Positions 17,741-26,155 of a stretch of DNA of 64,000 nt are shown piece after piece. The notes under the pieces were generated by a model. The model was not told the origin of the DNA, did no database searches, and saw nothing but the letters and a program-made list of their open reading frames with translations. A program made the translations under genes and the position numbers. The stretch's first letter is position 1; every line of letters begins with the position of its first letter. This stretch comes from Thalassobaculum_A sp040219215 (GTDB taxonomy: Bacteria; Pseudomonadota; Alphaproteobacteria; Thalassobaculales; Thalassobaculaceae). Location of the stretch: positions 124,001 to 188,000 of the forward strand of contig NZ_JAVJSX010000044.1 of NCBI RefSeq assembly GCF_040219215.1, given 5' to 3'.

Positions 17741-18436
17741 ATGCTGGAAGTCGAGCGGATCGACCTGCACTACGGTGCGGCCCAGGCGTTGTGGGACGTC
17801 AGCCTGACGGTCGAGACCGGCAAGGTTACCTGCGTGCTTGGCCGCAACGGTGTGGGCAAGAGCAGCCTGTTGCGCGGTATCGCCGGTCATCATCCGATCA
17901 GCCGCGGCACCCTGAAATGGGAGGGCGAGGTGCTGGGCAACCTGCCGCCGTTCGAGCGCGCCCGCCGCGGCATTGCGTATGTCCCGCAGGGCCGCGAGAT
18001 CTTCCCGTTGCTGACCGTGCGCGAGAACCTGCAGAGCGGGTTTGCCACCCTGCCGCGCGCGCAGCGGACCTTGTCCGATACGCTGTTCGAGCTGTTTCCG
18101 GTGCTCGACGCCATGATGGACCGGCGTGGCGGCGACCTCTCAGGCGGGCAGCAGCAGCAGTTGGCGATCGCCCGGGCGCTGGTCACGCGGCCGCGCCTGC
18201 TGATTCTGGATGAGCCGACGGAAGGCATCCAGCCATCGATCATCAAGGACATCGGCAACGCCATCCGGTTTCTGCGCTCGACCGGCGAAATGGCAATCCT
18301 GCTGGTCGAGCAGTACCTGGAGTTCGCGCGGGAACTGGCCGACACGGTCTCGGTCCTCGACCGTGGCCGGGTGGTGGCATCGGGCGACCCGAAGGGCGCG
18401 CTGGGCGCCGAACTGGAACGCCACATGTCGGTGTGA
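17741..18436 (+). CDS. urtE: Urea ABC transporter ATP-binding protein
   Basis: Second ATPase of the urea transporter, 231 residues, LivF-like. Walker A is GRNGVGKSS, the signature LSGGQQQQLAIARAL, Walker B LLILDEPTEGIQPSII and the switch His is replaced by Gln in LLVEQYLEF, as is normal for LivF/UrtE. The start MLEVERIDLHYGAAQALWDV is canonical for UrtE, so I use ATG 17741 although the frame is open further upstream. It is the last gene of the operon and meets a GNAT gene on the opposite strand three bases on, with no room for an intrinsic terminator. Confidence 0.94.
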   Translation: MLEVERIDLHYGAAQALWDVSLTVETGKVTCVLGRNGVGKSSLLRGIAGHHPISRGTLKWEGEVLGNLPPFERARRGIAYVPQGREIFPLLTVRENLQSGFATLPRAQRTLSDTLFELFPVLDAMMDRRGGDLSGGQQQQLAIARALVTRPRLLILDEPTEGIQPSIIKDIGNAIRFLRSTGEMAILLVEQYLEFARELADTVSVLDRGRVVASGDPKGALGAELERHMSV

Positions 18437-18439
18437 TGC

Positions 18440-19015
18440 CTACAGGCTGCGCCGCATGATCGGACGGGTGTCGGAGCGCCGAGCGACTTCCCGGAAACCG
18501 GCACGAAGGAACACCTTCTCATAGCCAGTCCAGGCATACGTGTCGGGGTACGACGCCTTCAATGGCGCCACCGGGTAGCCTTCCACCACGGTGGCGCCGT
18601 GCTGGCTGGCAAATCGGCAGGCCGCATCGAGCAGGTCGACCGCCAGCCTGCGCCCCCGGTGCGTCTTTGCAATCAGGAAGCACGACACCGACCACACCGG
18701 TTGGTCGTCAACCGGCTGCATCACCCTCGATGTTTCCAGTCTTGGGAACGCCGCGCGCGGGGCGATCGAGATCCAGCCGACCGCCCGGTCGCCGTCATAA
18801 GCCAGCAATCCCGGCGGCGGACCCGTATCAACGACTGCCCGGATCGCATCCCGGTTGGCTTCACCCTTCATGGCATCGAAGTCCCGCTTGCGCAGCCGCC
18901 ACAGCATGCACCAGCACCCGCCGCAACCGCCCTTCGGTCCTATCAGCGTCTCGAAGTCGGGCCATCGCTCAGGTGATAGCGGATGGATGTCGGCTTCCGG
19001 CCAGGCAATCGACAT
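18440..19015 (-). CDS. GNAT-family N-acetyltransferase
   Basis: Acetyl-CoA-dependent acyltransferase of 191 residues. It has a Cys/Trp-rich N-terminal motif (GGCGGCWCMLWR, about 30-41) seen in one GNAT subgroup, and the acetyl-CoA pyrophosphate loop near KTHRGRRLAVDLLDAACRFA, followed by GATVVEGYPVAP and YEKVFLRAGFREV. The Cys cluster might bind a metal or form disulphides. The target amine is unknown. Convergent with urtE. The ATG at 19015 has no strong ribosome-binding site, but the N terminus is otherwise sensible. Confidence 0.85.
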   Translation of the reverse strand: MSIAWPEADIHPLSPERWPDFETLIGPKGGCGGCWCMLWRLRKRDFDAMKGEANRDAIRAVVDTGPPPGLLAYDGDRAVGWISIAPRAAFPRLETSRVMQPVDDQPVWSVSCFLIAKTHRGRRLAVDLLDAACRFASQHGATVVEGYPVAPLKASYPDTYAWTGYEKVFLRAGFREVARRSDTRPIMRRSL

Positions 19016-19139
19016 GGAAAGTCCTTGAGAGGGTCGCGTGGGCTAAGCGGCTCACCGGCCCCGTACCTGATCGTATGTCGAGCCGGGACTCTACCGACCG
19101 GCTCTTGGCCTATCAACCACGGCGCACTATCGTCTCGTT

Positions 19140-19385
19140 GTGCTGTTCGTCCGCGCCCTCTGTGTTGTTCTGTTCGTCGTGATCTACAAGATCGGCGGAT
19201 TCACGGTGTTGCTCGTTGCTTCCGTCTTGGCTGTCGGGTTGTACATGCTGCAGTTGCGCCGAGGCCGCCATCGGCACCGCGAGCCTTGGCAGGAAGCCGA
19301 CCTGGCCGACGTGGTGCTTCGAGCGAGCCCGTCAGCATCGCCTTCTTCTCCAGAGCAGCCGCGGGATGACCGCCGATCTCCATGA
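19140..19385 (+). CDS. Possible small membrane protein
   Basis: An 81-residue frame from a GTG with no obvious ribosome-binding site. It has a hydrophobic N-terminal half that could form one long or two short membrane helices (residues about 5-36, VVLFVVIYKIGGFTVLLVAS), then a basic, Arg/His-rich stretch (RRGRHRHRE) and a Pro/Ser-rich tail. The positive-inside pattern is plausible for an inner-membrane protein. Family not recognised. It lies directly upstream of the phosphopantetheinyl transferase gene. Coding status is uncertain. Confidence 0.4.
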   Translation: MLFVRALCVVLFVVIYKIGGFTVLLVASVLAVGLYMLQLRRGRHRHREPWQEADLADVVLRASPSASPSSPEQPRDDRRSP

Positions 19386-19469
19386 AACGGCGAAACCGCA
19401 GACGCGGAGGCGCTGGTTGACAGGGCGTCACCGCACCGGATGATCGGGGCACGCCACCCGTCCGGAGAC

Positions 19470-20198
19470 ATGATGACCCCCACGGCAACGCCATCGGTAA
19501 CGCTCTGGGCGATGCCCACGGTCGGACTTGCGGAAGTGGATGTTGCGCGCTGGACCGCGGTTCTGGACGACACCGAGCGGGCCCGTGTGGCCCGGCTGGC
19601 GATTCCGCGCACCAGGATCGAGTATGTCGCGGCACATGCTTTGACGCGATCGTTGCTAAGCGCAGCGACAGGAGAGAAGCCGACGGCGTTCCGGTACGAG
19701 GCCGGCTTCAAGGGCAAGCCCAGCGCGTTCATCGGCGACCGACCGTTGGATCTGCATTTCAATGTCTCGCACACCGACGGGTTGGTGGCGGTAGCCGCGT
19801 CGCATCACTTCGAACTCGGCATTGACGTCGAAGCGGTCGACCGCGGCGTCGATCTGGCGGTAGCCGACCGGTACTTCTTCGGTTCCGAGGCCGATTGGTT
19901 GGCCAGACAGCCCTCAGACCGGCAACTGGAATGCTTCCTGCGGCTGTGGACTTTGAAGGAGGCTTATATCAAGGCGACCGGTCGTGGCCTGTCGCAGCCG
20001 CTGAACGAGTTCTGGTTCGACGTTGACCCGCCGCGCATCCGGTTCACATCAGCGATCGATGACGACGAACAGGCTTGGCGGTTCCATCAGTGGGTGCTGG
20101 CCGATCGGTTCCTGGTGTCGGCCGGATGGCGAAACGCCGGTAACACGGATCCGGTACTGACGATCGAGATGAAACGGCCGGCTGAACTGCGGTTCTAA
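19470..20198 (+). CDS. 4'-phosphopantetheinyl transferase, Sfp/HetI family
   Basis: Transfers phosphopantetheine from CoA to a carrier-protein serine, giving holo-ACP/PCP. 242 residues, pseudo-dimeric Sfp type. Visible are FNVSHTDGLVAVA (98-110), the Mg-binding GIDVEAVDR (Asp119, Glu121) and WTLKEAYIKATGRG (Lys163, Glu164). No NRPS, PKS or carrier gene is in the window, so it may serve a distant cluster or primary metabolism. Start chosen at ATG 19470, with a second ATG adjacent. An ATG at 19440 is possible. Confidence 0.9.
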   Translation: MMTPTATPSVTLWAMPTVGLAEVDVARWTAVLDDTERARVARLAIPRTRIEYVAAHALTRSLLSAATGEKPTAFRYEAGFKGKPSAFIGDRPLDLHFNVSHTDGLVAVAASHHFELGIDVEAVDRGVDLAVADRYFFGSEADWLARQPSDRQLECFLRLWTLKEAYIKATGRGLSQPLNEFWFDVDPPRIRFTSAIDDDEQAWRFHQWVLADRFLVSAGWRNAGNTDPVLTIEMKRPAELRF

Positions 20199-20228
20199 CG
20201 GGCTCGCCCCGTTTGTTCTGGCCCTGTA

Positions 20229-21164
20229 GTGTCGCGCCGGATTCGAACGCCAAGGGAGGGTGCTCTGACCCCGGAAATTCTGGTCGCCGATGGCTGGGCC
20301 GACTATTCCCTGCTCGACAGCGGCGACGGCCGCAAGCTCGAGAGGTTCGGCCGGCACGTCCTGGACCGGCCCGATACCCAGGCGATCTGGCGCCCCAGCT
20401 TGTCATCGGTTCGGTGGTCGACCGCCGATGCCCGCTTTCTCGCGGGCCGCGAAGAGGAAGGGGCCGGCCGCTGGGAGGCAACGGGCAGGAAGGCGCCCGA
20501 GCCTTGGCCGATCGCCTATGGCCCGGTGCGGATCGAGGCGCAGCTTACGGCGTTCCGCCATCTCGGCCTGTTCCCGGAACATCAGGTCCACTGGGACCGG
20601 GTTGTGGAGATTGTGGGACGGCGTGCCGGAACCGGAAGCGAACCGCCGACGGTGCTGAACCTGTTCGGCTATACCGGCATGGCCTCGCTGCTGCCGGCTG
20701 CCGCCGGTGCGAAGGTCACCCATGTCGACGCGTCGAAGAAGGCCATCGCGTGGGCACGTGCCAACCAGGAAATGTCGGGGCTATCGGCGGCACCGATCCG
20801 TTGGATCTGCGACGATGCTGCGCGCTTCGCGGCCCGTGAGGTTCGCCGCGGCAGCCGGTACGACATCATCGTGCTCGATCCACCGAAGTACGGACGCGGC
20901 CCGAAGGGCGAGGTCTGGCGGCTGGAGGAGCAGCTGCCGCAGCTGCTGACTGATTGCCGCGCGCTGCTCGACCAGCGGTCGTCGATGTTGATCCTGACGG
21001 CCTATGCCACCCATCTGTCGATGCTGACGCTGTGGCGGCTGGTAGGAGACGCATTCGCTGATCTCGACGGCACGATCACTGCTGGTGAGATGGCGTTGCG
21101 CGAGGAGGCGACCGGGCGGCCGTTGCCGACGTCACTGTATGTCCGCTGGAGCCGTGATGCCTGA
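20229..21164 (+). CDS. Class I SAM-dependent methyltransferase, RlmI/RlmK-like
   Basis: Probable 23S rRNA cytosine-C5 or guanine methyltransferase-like enzyme, 311 residues. Features are the SAM-binding motif VLNLFGYTGMASL (about 144-156), the acidic VTHVDASKKAI, ASP in WICDDAARFA, and the catalytic-region motif IIVLDPPKYGRGPKGE, typical of the RlmI/YccW group but without the N-terminal PUA domain. The GTG start at 20229 is the first available and the true start may be a little downstream, where AGGGAGG lies before a CTG codon. It overlaps the next RNA methyltransferase by eight bases, pointing to co-translation. Confidence 0.83.
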   Translation: MSRRIRTPREGALTPEILVADGWADYSLLDSGDGRKLERFGRHVLDRPDTQAIWRPSLSSVRWSTADARFLAGREEEGAGRWEATGRKAPEPWPIAYGPVRIEAQLTAFRHLGLFPEHQVHWDRVVEIVGRRAGTGSEPPTVLNLFGYTGMASLLPAAAGAKVTHVDASKKAIAWARANQEMSGLSAAPIRWICDDAARFAAREVRRGSRYDIIVLDPPKYGRGPKGEVWRLEEQLPQLLTDCRALLDQRSSMLILTAYATHLSMLTLWRLVGDAFADLDGTITAGEMALREEATGRPLPTSLYVRWSRDA

Positions 21165-21975
21165 CCAGAACCCCACCGTCATTCGCAGCGCCGCCAATCA
21201 GGAGATCAAGGCACTGCGGGCGCTTGAGACCAAGAAGGGTCGCAGCCAGCAGAACGCCTTCGTTTCCGAAGGCCTGCGTCACGTGGTCGAGGCGGTCCGA
21301 CGGGGTTGGCGGGTCAACCGGCTGGTGCTGTCGGAGAGTGCGTCCCCCGGTGAGCTGCTGCGCGAGGCGATCCACGGCTGCGAAGCTGGTGGAGGTCGCG
21401 TCCTGACCGTGACCGACGAACTGATGACCCGCATCGCCCGACGCGACAATGCGCAGAGCGTGATCGCGGTGATCGAGCAGCGCTGGGGAAAGCTGGAGAG
21501 CGTGGTCGCGGCACCGGGGGGCACCTGGCTGGCGCTGGAGGGCATTCGCGATCCGGGAAATCTCGGATCGATCGTACGCAGCTCCGACGCCTTTGCGGTT
21601 GCAGGTGTCCTGCTGATCGGCAACACGGTGGATCCGTTCTCGACCGAGGCGGTTCGCGCGTCCATGGGGTCGATCGTGAACGTCCCGCTGATCCGTCTCG
21701 ACGAAACAGCGTATCTCGATTGGCATCGCAGTTGGACGGGGCGCACGGTCGGGACCCATCTGAGGGCAAGCCTGCAACCCGAGTCGGTGGGCCGCGGACC
21801 GGCAACCCTGCTGGTAATGGGCAACGAACAGAGCGGCCTCCCGGCCCGGATCGCCGCTACCTGCACTCGACTGGTCCGGATCCCGATGCGGGACGGCGCC
21901 GACTCATTGAACCTTGCGGCGGCTACGGCCATCATGCTGTATGCGGTCACGGCCTCGGCCGGGGCGCAACGCTGA
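21157..21975 (+). CDS. SpoU/TrmH-family RNA 2'-O-methyltransferase
   Basis: SPOUT-class enzyme, 272 residues, predicted to methylate a ribose 2'-OH in rRNA or tRNA. It has the N-terminal substrate-binding domain (SAANQEIKALRALETKKGRSQQ, then FVSEGLRHVVEA) and the C-terminal knotted domain with motif 1 LEGIRDPGNLGSIVRSSDAF, motif 2 VMGNEQSGLP and motif 3 IPMRDGADSLNLAAATAIMLY. The motif-1 Arg/Asn and motif-3 Ser/Leu/Asn are retained. Start ATG 21157 overlaps the previous stop. The exact RNA target is not predictable. RlmB or TsnR-like are possible. Confidence 0.9.
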   Translation: MPDQNPTVIRSAANQEIKALRALETKKGRSQQNAFVSEGLRHVVEAVRRGWRVNRLVLSESASPGELLREAIHGCEAGGGRVLTVTDELMTRIARRDNAQSVIAVIEQRWGKLESVVAAPGGTWLALEGIRDPGNLGSIVRSSDAFAVAGVLLIGNTVDPFSTEAVRASMGSIVNVPLIRLDETAYLDWHRSWTGRTVGTHLRASLQPESVGRGPATLLVMGNEQSGLPARIAATCTRLVRIPMRDGADSLNLAAATAIMLYAVTASAGAQR

Positions 21976-22107
21976 TCCGGCCGTCGGTTGGATAATGGAG
22001 CGGCAGTCCGACAAGCCCCGCGGCCAAAGGGAGCATGTTGGCTGTTGCGGGCCGGTCCCGGTCATTCGCGACGGGAACGCCACGGTGCGCCACAGGAGGA
22101 TGGCCGA

Positions 22108-24387
22108 GTGCCTTTGTCTGGTACTGACTTGGTCACGTCGGACCCTGGCGCAATCCTGTTGAGGCTCGTCAACCGCGCTCAGTCGATGGCTGTCGGACCC
22201 AGCATGGCCGCGGCAATTCGCGGCGCTGTCCTCGATCTGCCGTTCGTCGCGAATGCGGAAGTATTGCTCGCCGACACAGCCTTCGACCACGGCGCATTGG
22301 ACAACTGGACACACGAATATGAGATCGGCTCCGGCGCGGATCGTCTGGGCAAAGTGCGCGTTGGCGCGAGCGATACAGCCGGCTTCAAGCCACTGGAACC
22401 GATGTTACGCGATGCCTGCAGTCTCCTTGGGCTGAGTATTGCGCATCGGCGGGCTCAGATGCGGTTCGAGACCCAGGCCCTGGCGCAGAGCGAGCAGCTG
22501 GAGGAGGGGCGCGAGGAGCTCGAACGGCACATTGCGGAGAATGCCCGGCTTGCCGAGGTGGTCCGGCACAGCGCCAATCCGACATATGTCATGGACCTGG
22601 AGTTCCGGTTGGTGTGGATGAACGCGGCGTTCCTCGACACCTTCGGTGTGCTCTGGACGGATGCGATCGGACGTCGACCCAGCGACGTGCTCTACGGTGA
22701 TCAGGGGGAACCCGCACTGGTTGCCGAAGTGCGGTCGGCACTGACGGCAACTGGCCACTATGCCGGCGAGATCACGAACCGTGACCGGCTCGGTCAGGAA
22801 CGGGTCTTCGCCTTGCAACTGGATCGGTTTCGCTCCGTCGACGGCCGGCATGAAGGCTATGTGGCCATCCGGGAGGACATTACCGAGCGTAAACGGGCGG
22901 AGCGCGCCCTGGCCGAAAGCGAAGCGCGGTTTCGCGACCTGACGGAAACGGCCTCCGACTGGTTTTGGGAGACCGATGCCAACCATTGTTTCCTGTCGCT
23001 GTCCGGTGCTTGGCCTCGGCCGCAAGGCACGGACAGTGATCTGGTCGGCACCAAGCGCTGGGACTTCGCAGCCGGGGATACGCTTTCGCAGCACTGGCGC
23101 CAGCATCTCGACGATTTGCAGAACCATCGTTCGTTCCGGGACTTCCGCTACATTCTTCACCGCTCCGGTAACGCGTTGGTCCACGTATCCATCAGCGGAC
23201 GCCCGGTATTCAGCACACACGGCCGTTTTGTCGGGTACCGAGGAACGGGCCGGGACATCACCGAGGAGGTGACGGCGCGCGAAACCGTTGACCGTCTGGT
23301 CCGTGCGCTCGACTCGATCGAAGACGTGGTGGCGTTGTTCGACGCTGATGAGCGGCTGGTTTTCGCCAACCGGCCGTATCGCGCGCTTCATCCGCAGTTT
23401 GAAGGGATCCTGGTTCCCGGCAAGCGATTGGGGGAGATCCTCAATGATTTTGCGTTGTGGGGCATCATCGGCAACCCAGAAACCGAAGTTCCGAAACGTC
23501 TGCAGCAGTTCCGGAATCCATCCGGTCCGACAGACATCAATCGGTTCGGTCGGTGGTTCAGGGTCAAGGACCAGAAGCTCGAAGACGGTGGCACGCTGCT
23601 GATCGCCACCGACGTGACCCACAGCAAGGACGCCGAGCTGGAACTGCGCAAGGCCGTCGATACCGCCGAAGAGGCGAACGCTGCCAAGTCGGGCTTCCTG
23701 GCACGGATGAGCCATGAACTGCGCACACCGTTGAACGCCATACTCGGGCTGTCCGAGACCCTGATGCTCATGGAGGATCGGCTGTCACCGGGCAAACGGC
23801 GTGAGTATCTGGGCGACGTCATGCAGGCCGGACGCATCCTGCTGTCCCACATCGACGACATCCTGAACTTTACTCGGCTGGACGCGGACGGGTTTGCCGT
23901 TGCACCGCAGCCGACCGACCCGCGCCGATCAGTAGCCGAAGTTGTCCGGCTGATGCGCGCGGTGGCGCGGTCCCGCTCGGTTCGACTGGAAGCGGCATTG
24001 GCCAGGAATCTGCCGAACGTCCTGGCCGATCCGCGATCGGTTCGCCAGATCCTGATCAATCTCTTGAGCAACGCGGTCAAGTTTTCGCCCAAGCACGGGG
24101 TCGTCCAACTGATGGTCATTCAGGACGGCTCCCGGTTGCGGTTCTCAGTCAGCGATCACGGGATCGGTATTCCAGCCGATCAGATTGACCGGATTTTTGA
24201 ACCGTTCCATCAGGTCGGCAATCCATCGCTGGCGGTGCCCGACAGTGGTACGGGGCTTGGCCTGTCGATTGTCAAATCACTGGTGGACCGGAATGCTGGG
24301 GCGGTAGCGGTCGACAGCAAGCCGGGTCGGGGAACCACGATCTCGGTATGGTTTCCACTCACGCTCGATCCGGCCGAGCAACCGTAA
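22108..24387 (+). CDS. Multi-PAS sensor histidine kinase
   Basis: Cytoplasmic sensor kinase of 759 residues without membrane helices. Order: an N-terminal domain of unknown type (1-110), a short coiled region, PAS 1 (about 140-270, ends EDITERKRAERALAES), PAS 2 (270-390, ends RDITEEVTARETVDRL), PAS 3 (390-510, PAS fold with LVFANRPYRALHPQFEG), dimerisation domain with MSHELRTPLNAI (phospho-acceptor about His536), then HATPase with N box LINLLSNAVKFSP, G1 VSDHGIGIP and G2 GTGLGLSIVKSL. GTG 22108 is chosen because AGGAGGA lies seven bases upstream. No receiver domain or neighbouring response regulator, so the partner is elsewhere. The signal is unknown. Confidence 0.93.
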   Translation: MPLSGTDLVTSDPGAILLRLVNRAQSMAVGPSMAAAIRGAVLDLPFVANAEVLLADTAFDHGALDNWTHEYEIGSGADRLGKVRVGASDTAGFKPLEPMLRDACSLLGLSIAHRRAQMRFETQALAQSEQLEEGREELERHIAENARLAEVVRHSANPTYVMDLEFRLVWMNAAFLDTFGVLWTDAIGRRPSDVLYGDQGEPALVAEVRSALTATGHYAGEITNRDRLGQERVFALQLDRFRSVDGRHEGYVAIREDITERKRAERALAESEARFRDLTETASDWFWETDANHCFLSLSGAWPRPQGTDSDLVGTKRWDFAAGDTLSQHWRQHLDDLQNHRSFRDFRYILHRSGNALVHVSISGRPVFSTHGRFVGYRGTGRDITEEVTARETVDRLVRALDSIEDVVALFDADERLVFANRPYRALHPQFEGILVPGKRLGEILNDFALWGIIGNPETEVPKRLQQFRNPSGPTDINRFGRWFRVKDQKLEDGGTLLIATDVTHSKDAELELRKAVDTAEEANAAKSGFLARMSHELRTPLNAILGLSETLMLMEDRLSPGKRREYLGDVMQAGRILLSHIDDILNFTRLDADGFAVAPQPTDPRRSVAEVVRLMRAVARSRSVRLEAALARNLPNVLADPRSVRQILINLLSNAVKFSPKHGVVQLMVIQDGSRLRFSVSDHGIGIPADQIDRIFEPFHQVGNPSLAVPDSGTGLGLSIVKSLVDRNAGAVAVDSKPGRGTTISVWFPLTLDPAEQP

Positions 24388-24471
24388 CCCCACATCCAAC
24401 GGGCGTGACGGGCACGCTCTCGGTCTGTATGACCGGCCGGTACTCTCGATGCCGTTGGAAACGAGCCTGCC

Positions 24472-25443
24472 ATGTCCCGTCGCACACATCCTTCGGAGGC
24501 CCGTCGCCGAGACCGCTTCGTCGGGCGCGTGGCCGGGGTCTGGGGCGTGCGTCCCGAGGACGTTGTTCGACGTTTGAGTGGCGAGCGCCGCTCCAGCGTG
24601 CGGATCAATCCACTCGCAGGCCGGCCGGTCGAAGACATCCGACGCGACATCCAGGCGTTGACTGACCTGACGCCGATCGCATGGTGTCCGGATGCATTCC
24701 ACATCACCGGAGACAAGCGGGCAATTACGGCCAGCGCGCCGCATGCGGCCGGCGAGGTCTACGTGATGAACGCCTCGTCGCTGGTGCCGGCGCTGGCCCT
24801 CGACCCGCATCCGGACCAGGACATTCTGGATGTGTGCTCGGCACCCGGTGGCAAGGCGGCCCATGTCGGGGCGCTGACCGCCAACCGGGCTCGGTTGTGG
24901 GTCAACGACGGCATCAAGTCTCGTCTCAGGAAGCTCAGGGAGGTTATCGAACTACTAAACGTAAAGATAACCGATATGACCGAGCATCCTGGCCAGTACC
25001 TGGACAAGTTCATCGGACACACCTTCGATCGGATCCTGCTGGATGCGCAGTGCTCAGGCGAGGGAATGGCCGATCTGTCGCGCTCCGATGCGTTGCGGTT
25101 CTGGACGCCGGAGCGGGTCGAGCAGATGAGCCGCCTGCAGCAGCGCATGCTGGTGGCGTCGTTCAAGCAGCTGCGGCCGGGTGGTATCCTGGTCTACTCG
25201 ACCTGCACCATCTCGCCGGAAGAGAACGAGGCGCCGATCGATCATCTGATACGCCACAACCCTGACGCCGTGATCGAGCCGATAGACTTGGCAATCCCCG
25301 AGGCGGTTCCGGGTCTGACGCGGTGGGAAAAGCGCGACTACCATCCGAGCCTGGCGAACGCGCTGCGGGTCGTGGCCGGACCGTACATGGAGGCATTCTT
25401 CGTGTGCCGAATCCGCAAGGTCGAGCAGGAGGCAGCGGCGTGA
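24472..25443 (+). CDS. NOL1/NOP2/Sun-family rRNA (cytosine-C5) methyltransferase-like, RsmB/RsmF type
   Basis: SAM-dependent RNA m5C methyltransferase fold, 323 residues, probably acting on rRNA. It has motif I LDVCSAPGGKAAHVG (about 119-133), motif VI YSTCTISPEEN with the nucleophile Cys245, and motif IV DAQCSGEGM (191-199). In the family motif IV reads DAPC, and the Pro-Cys pair is nearly invariant. Here Pro193 is Gln while Cys194 remains. C-terminal AFFVCRI fits the family. The start ATG is preceded by no obvious Shine-Dalgarno. The stop overlaps the next gene (GTGA). Activity may be altered, but both cysteines are present. Confidence 0.88.
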   Translation: MSRRTHPSEARRRDRFVGRVAGVWGVRPEDVVRRLSGERRSSVRINPLAGRPVEDIRRDIQALTDLTPIAWCPDAFHITGDKRAITASAPHAAGEVYVMNASSLVPALALDPHPDQDILDVCSAPGGKAAHVGALTANRARLWVNDGIKSRLRKLREVIELLNVKITDMTEHPGQYLDKFIGHTFDRILLDAQCSGEGMADLSRSDALRFWTPERVEQMSRLQQRMLVASFKQLRPGGILVYSTCTISPEENEAPIDHLIRHNPDAVIEPIDLAIPEAVPGLTRWEKRDYHPSLANALRVVAGPYMEAFFVCRIRKVEQEAAA

Positions 25444-26141
25444 TCGAACTGGTGGCGACGCCGATCGGCAATCTTGAGGACCTCAGTCCTCGCGCCCGCG
25501 CGGCGTTCGAAGCGGCTGATGTGGTGGCCTGCGAGGACACCCGGCGGACCGGCCGGCTGCTGTCCGCCGCCGGCATCAAGACCCGGATGGTCGCCTATCA
25601 CGAGCACAATGAGCGTCCGATGGCCGAGACGCTGGTGCGCTGGTCGATTGAGGGCAAGCGTATCGCAGTAGCGACCGACGGGGGCACGCCCGGGGTCAGC
25701 GACCCGGGCTTCTCGCTGGTTCGCGCAGCGGCCCGCGCCGGGGTGCCGGTGACCATGATGCCGGGGCCGGCGGCATTCGTGATGGCAGCGGTGCTGTCAG
25801 GCCTGCCGGTTCATGGGATCACGTTCCGGGGGTTTCCCCCAAAGAAGGGCGGGCCGCGCCGGCGCTTTATCGAGGTTGATGCCGCTTCCCCGCATACCCT
25901 GGTGTTCTATGAGAGTCCGTACCGGGTCGGCAAACTGATCGAAGACGCGATCGCGGTCCTGGGTGATCGCCCGGCGGCCTTTGCCCGTGAACTCACCAAG
26001 CTTCACGAAGAGGTGGTGAGGGGACGGCTATCGGAACTGGCGGCGGTGCTGGAAGCCCGAGGAGGCCAACTGATCGGGGAGTGCTGCGTCGTCGTCGCCG
26101 GCGCTGACGTGCCGGGGGATTGGTTCGAGGCGGAGGAATGA
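25440..26141 (+). CDS. RsmI-like tetrapyrrole-methylase-fold rRNA methyltransferase, short form
   Basis: Predicted 16S rRNA cytidine-1402 2'-O-methyltransferase, 233 residues. Matches: ELVATPIGNLEDLSPRA, ACEDTRRTGRLL, YHEHNE, VATDGGTPGVSDPGF (family has DAGTP), MMPGPAAFVMA, FRGFPPKKGG, LVFYESPYRVGKL and ARELTKLHEEVVRG. E. coli RsmI is 286 residues, so about 50 C-terminal residues, a small accessory region, are missing. The gene ends naturally at a stop codon, and no frameshift remnant was seen downstream. GTG start overlaps the previous stop by four bases, consistent with coupled translation with the m5C enzyme. Confidence 0.88.
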   Translation: MIELVATPIGNLEDLSPRARAAFEAADVVACEDTRRTGRLLSAAGIKTRMVAYHEHNERPMAETLVRWSIEGKRIAVATDGGTPGVSDPGFSLVRAAARAGVPVTMMPGPAAFVMAAVLSGLPVHGITFRGFPPKKGGPRRRFIEVDAASPHTLVFYESPYRVGKLIEDAIAVLGDRPAAFARELTKLHEEVVRGRLSELAAVLEARGGQLIGECCVVVAGADVPGDWFEAEE

Positions 26142-26155
26142 CGGGCGCCTACTGA

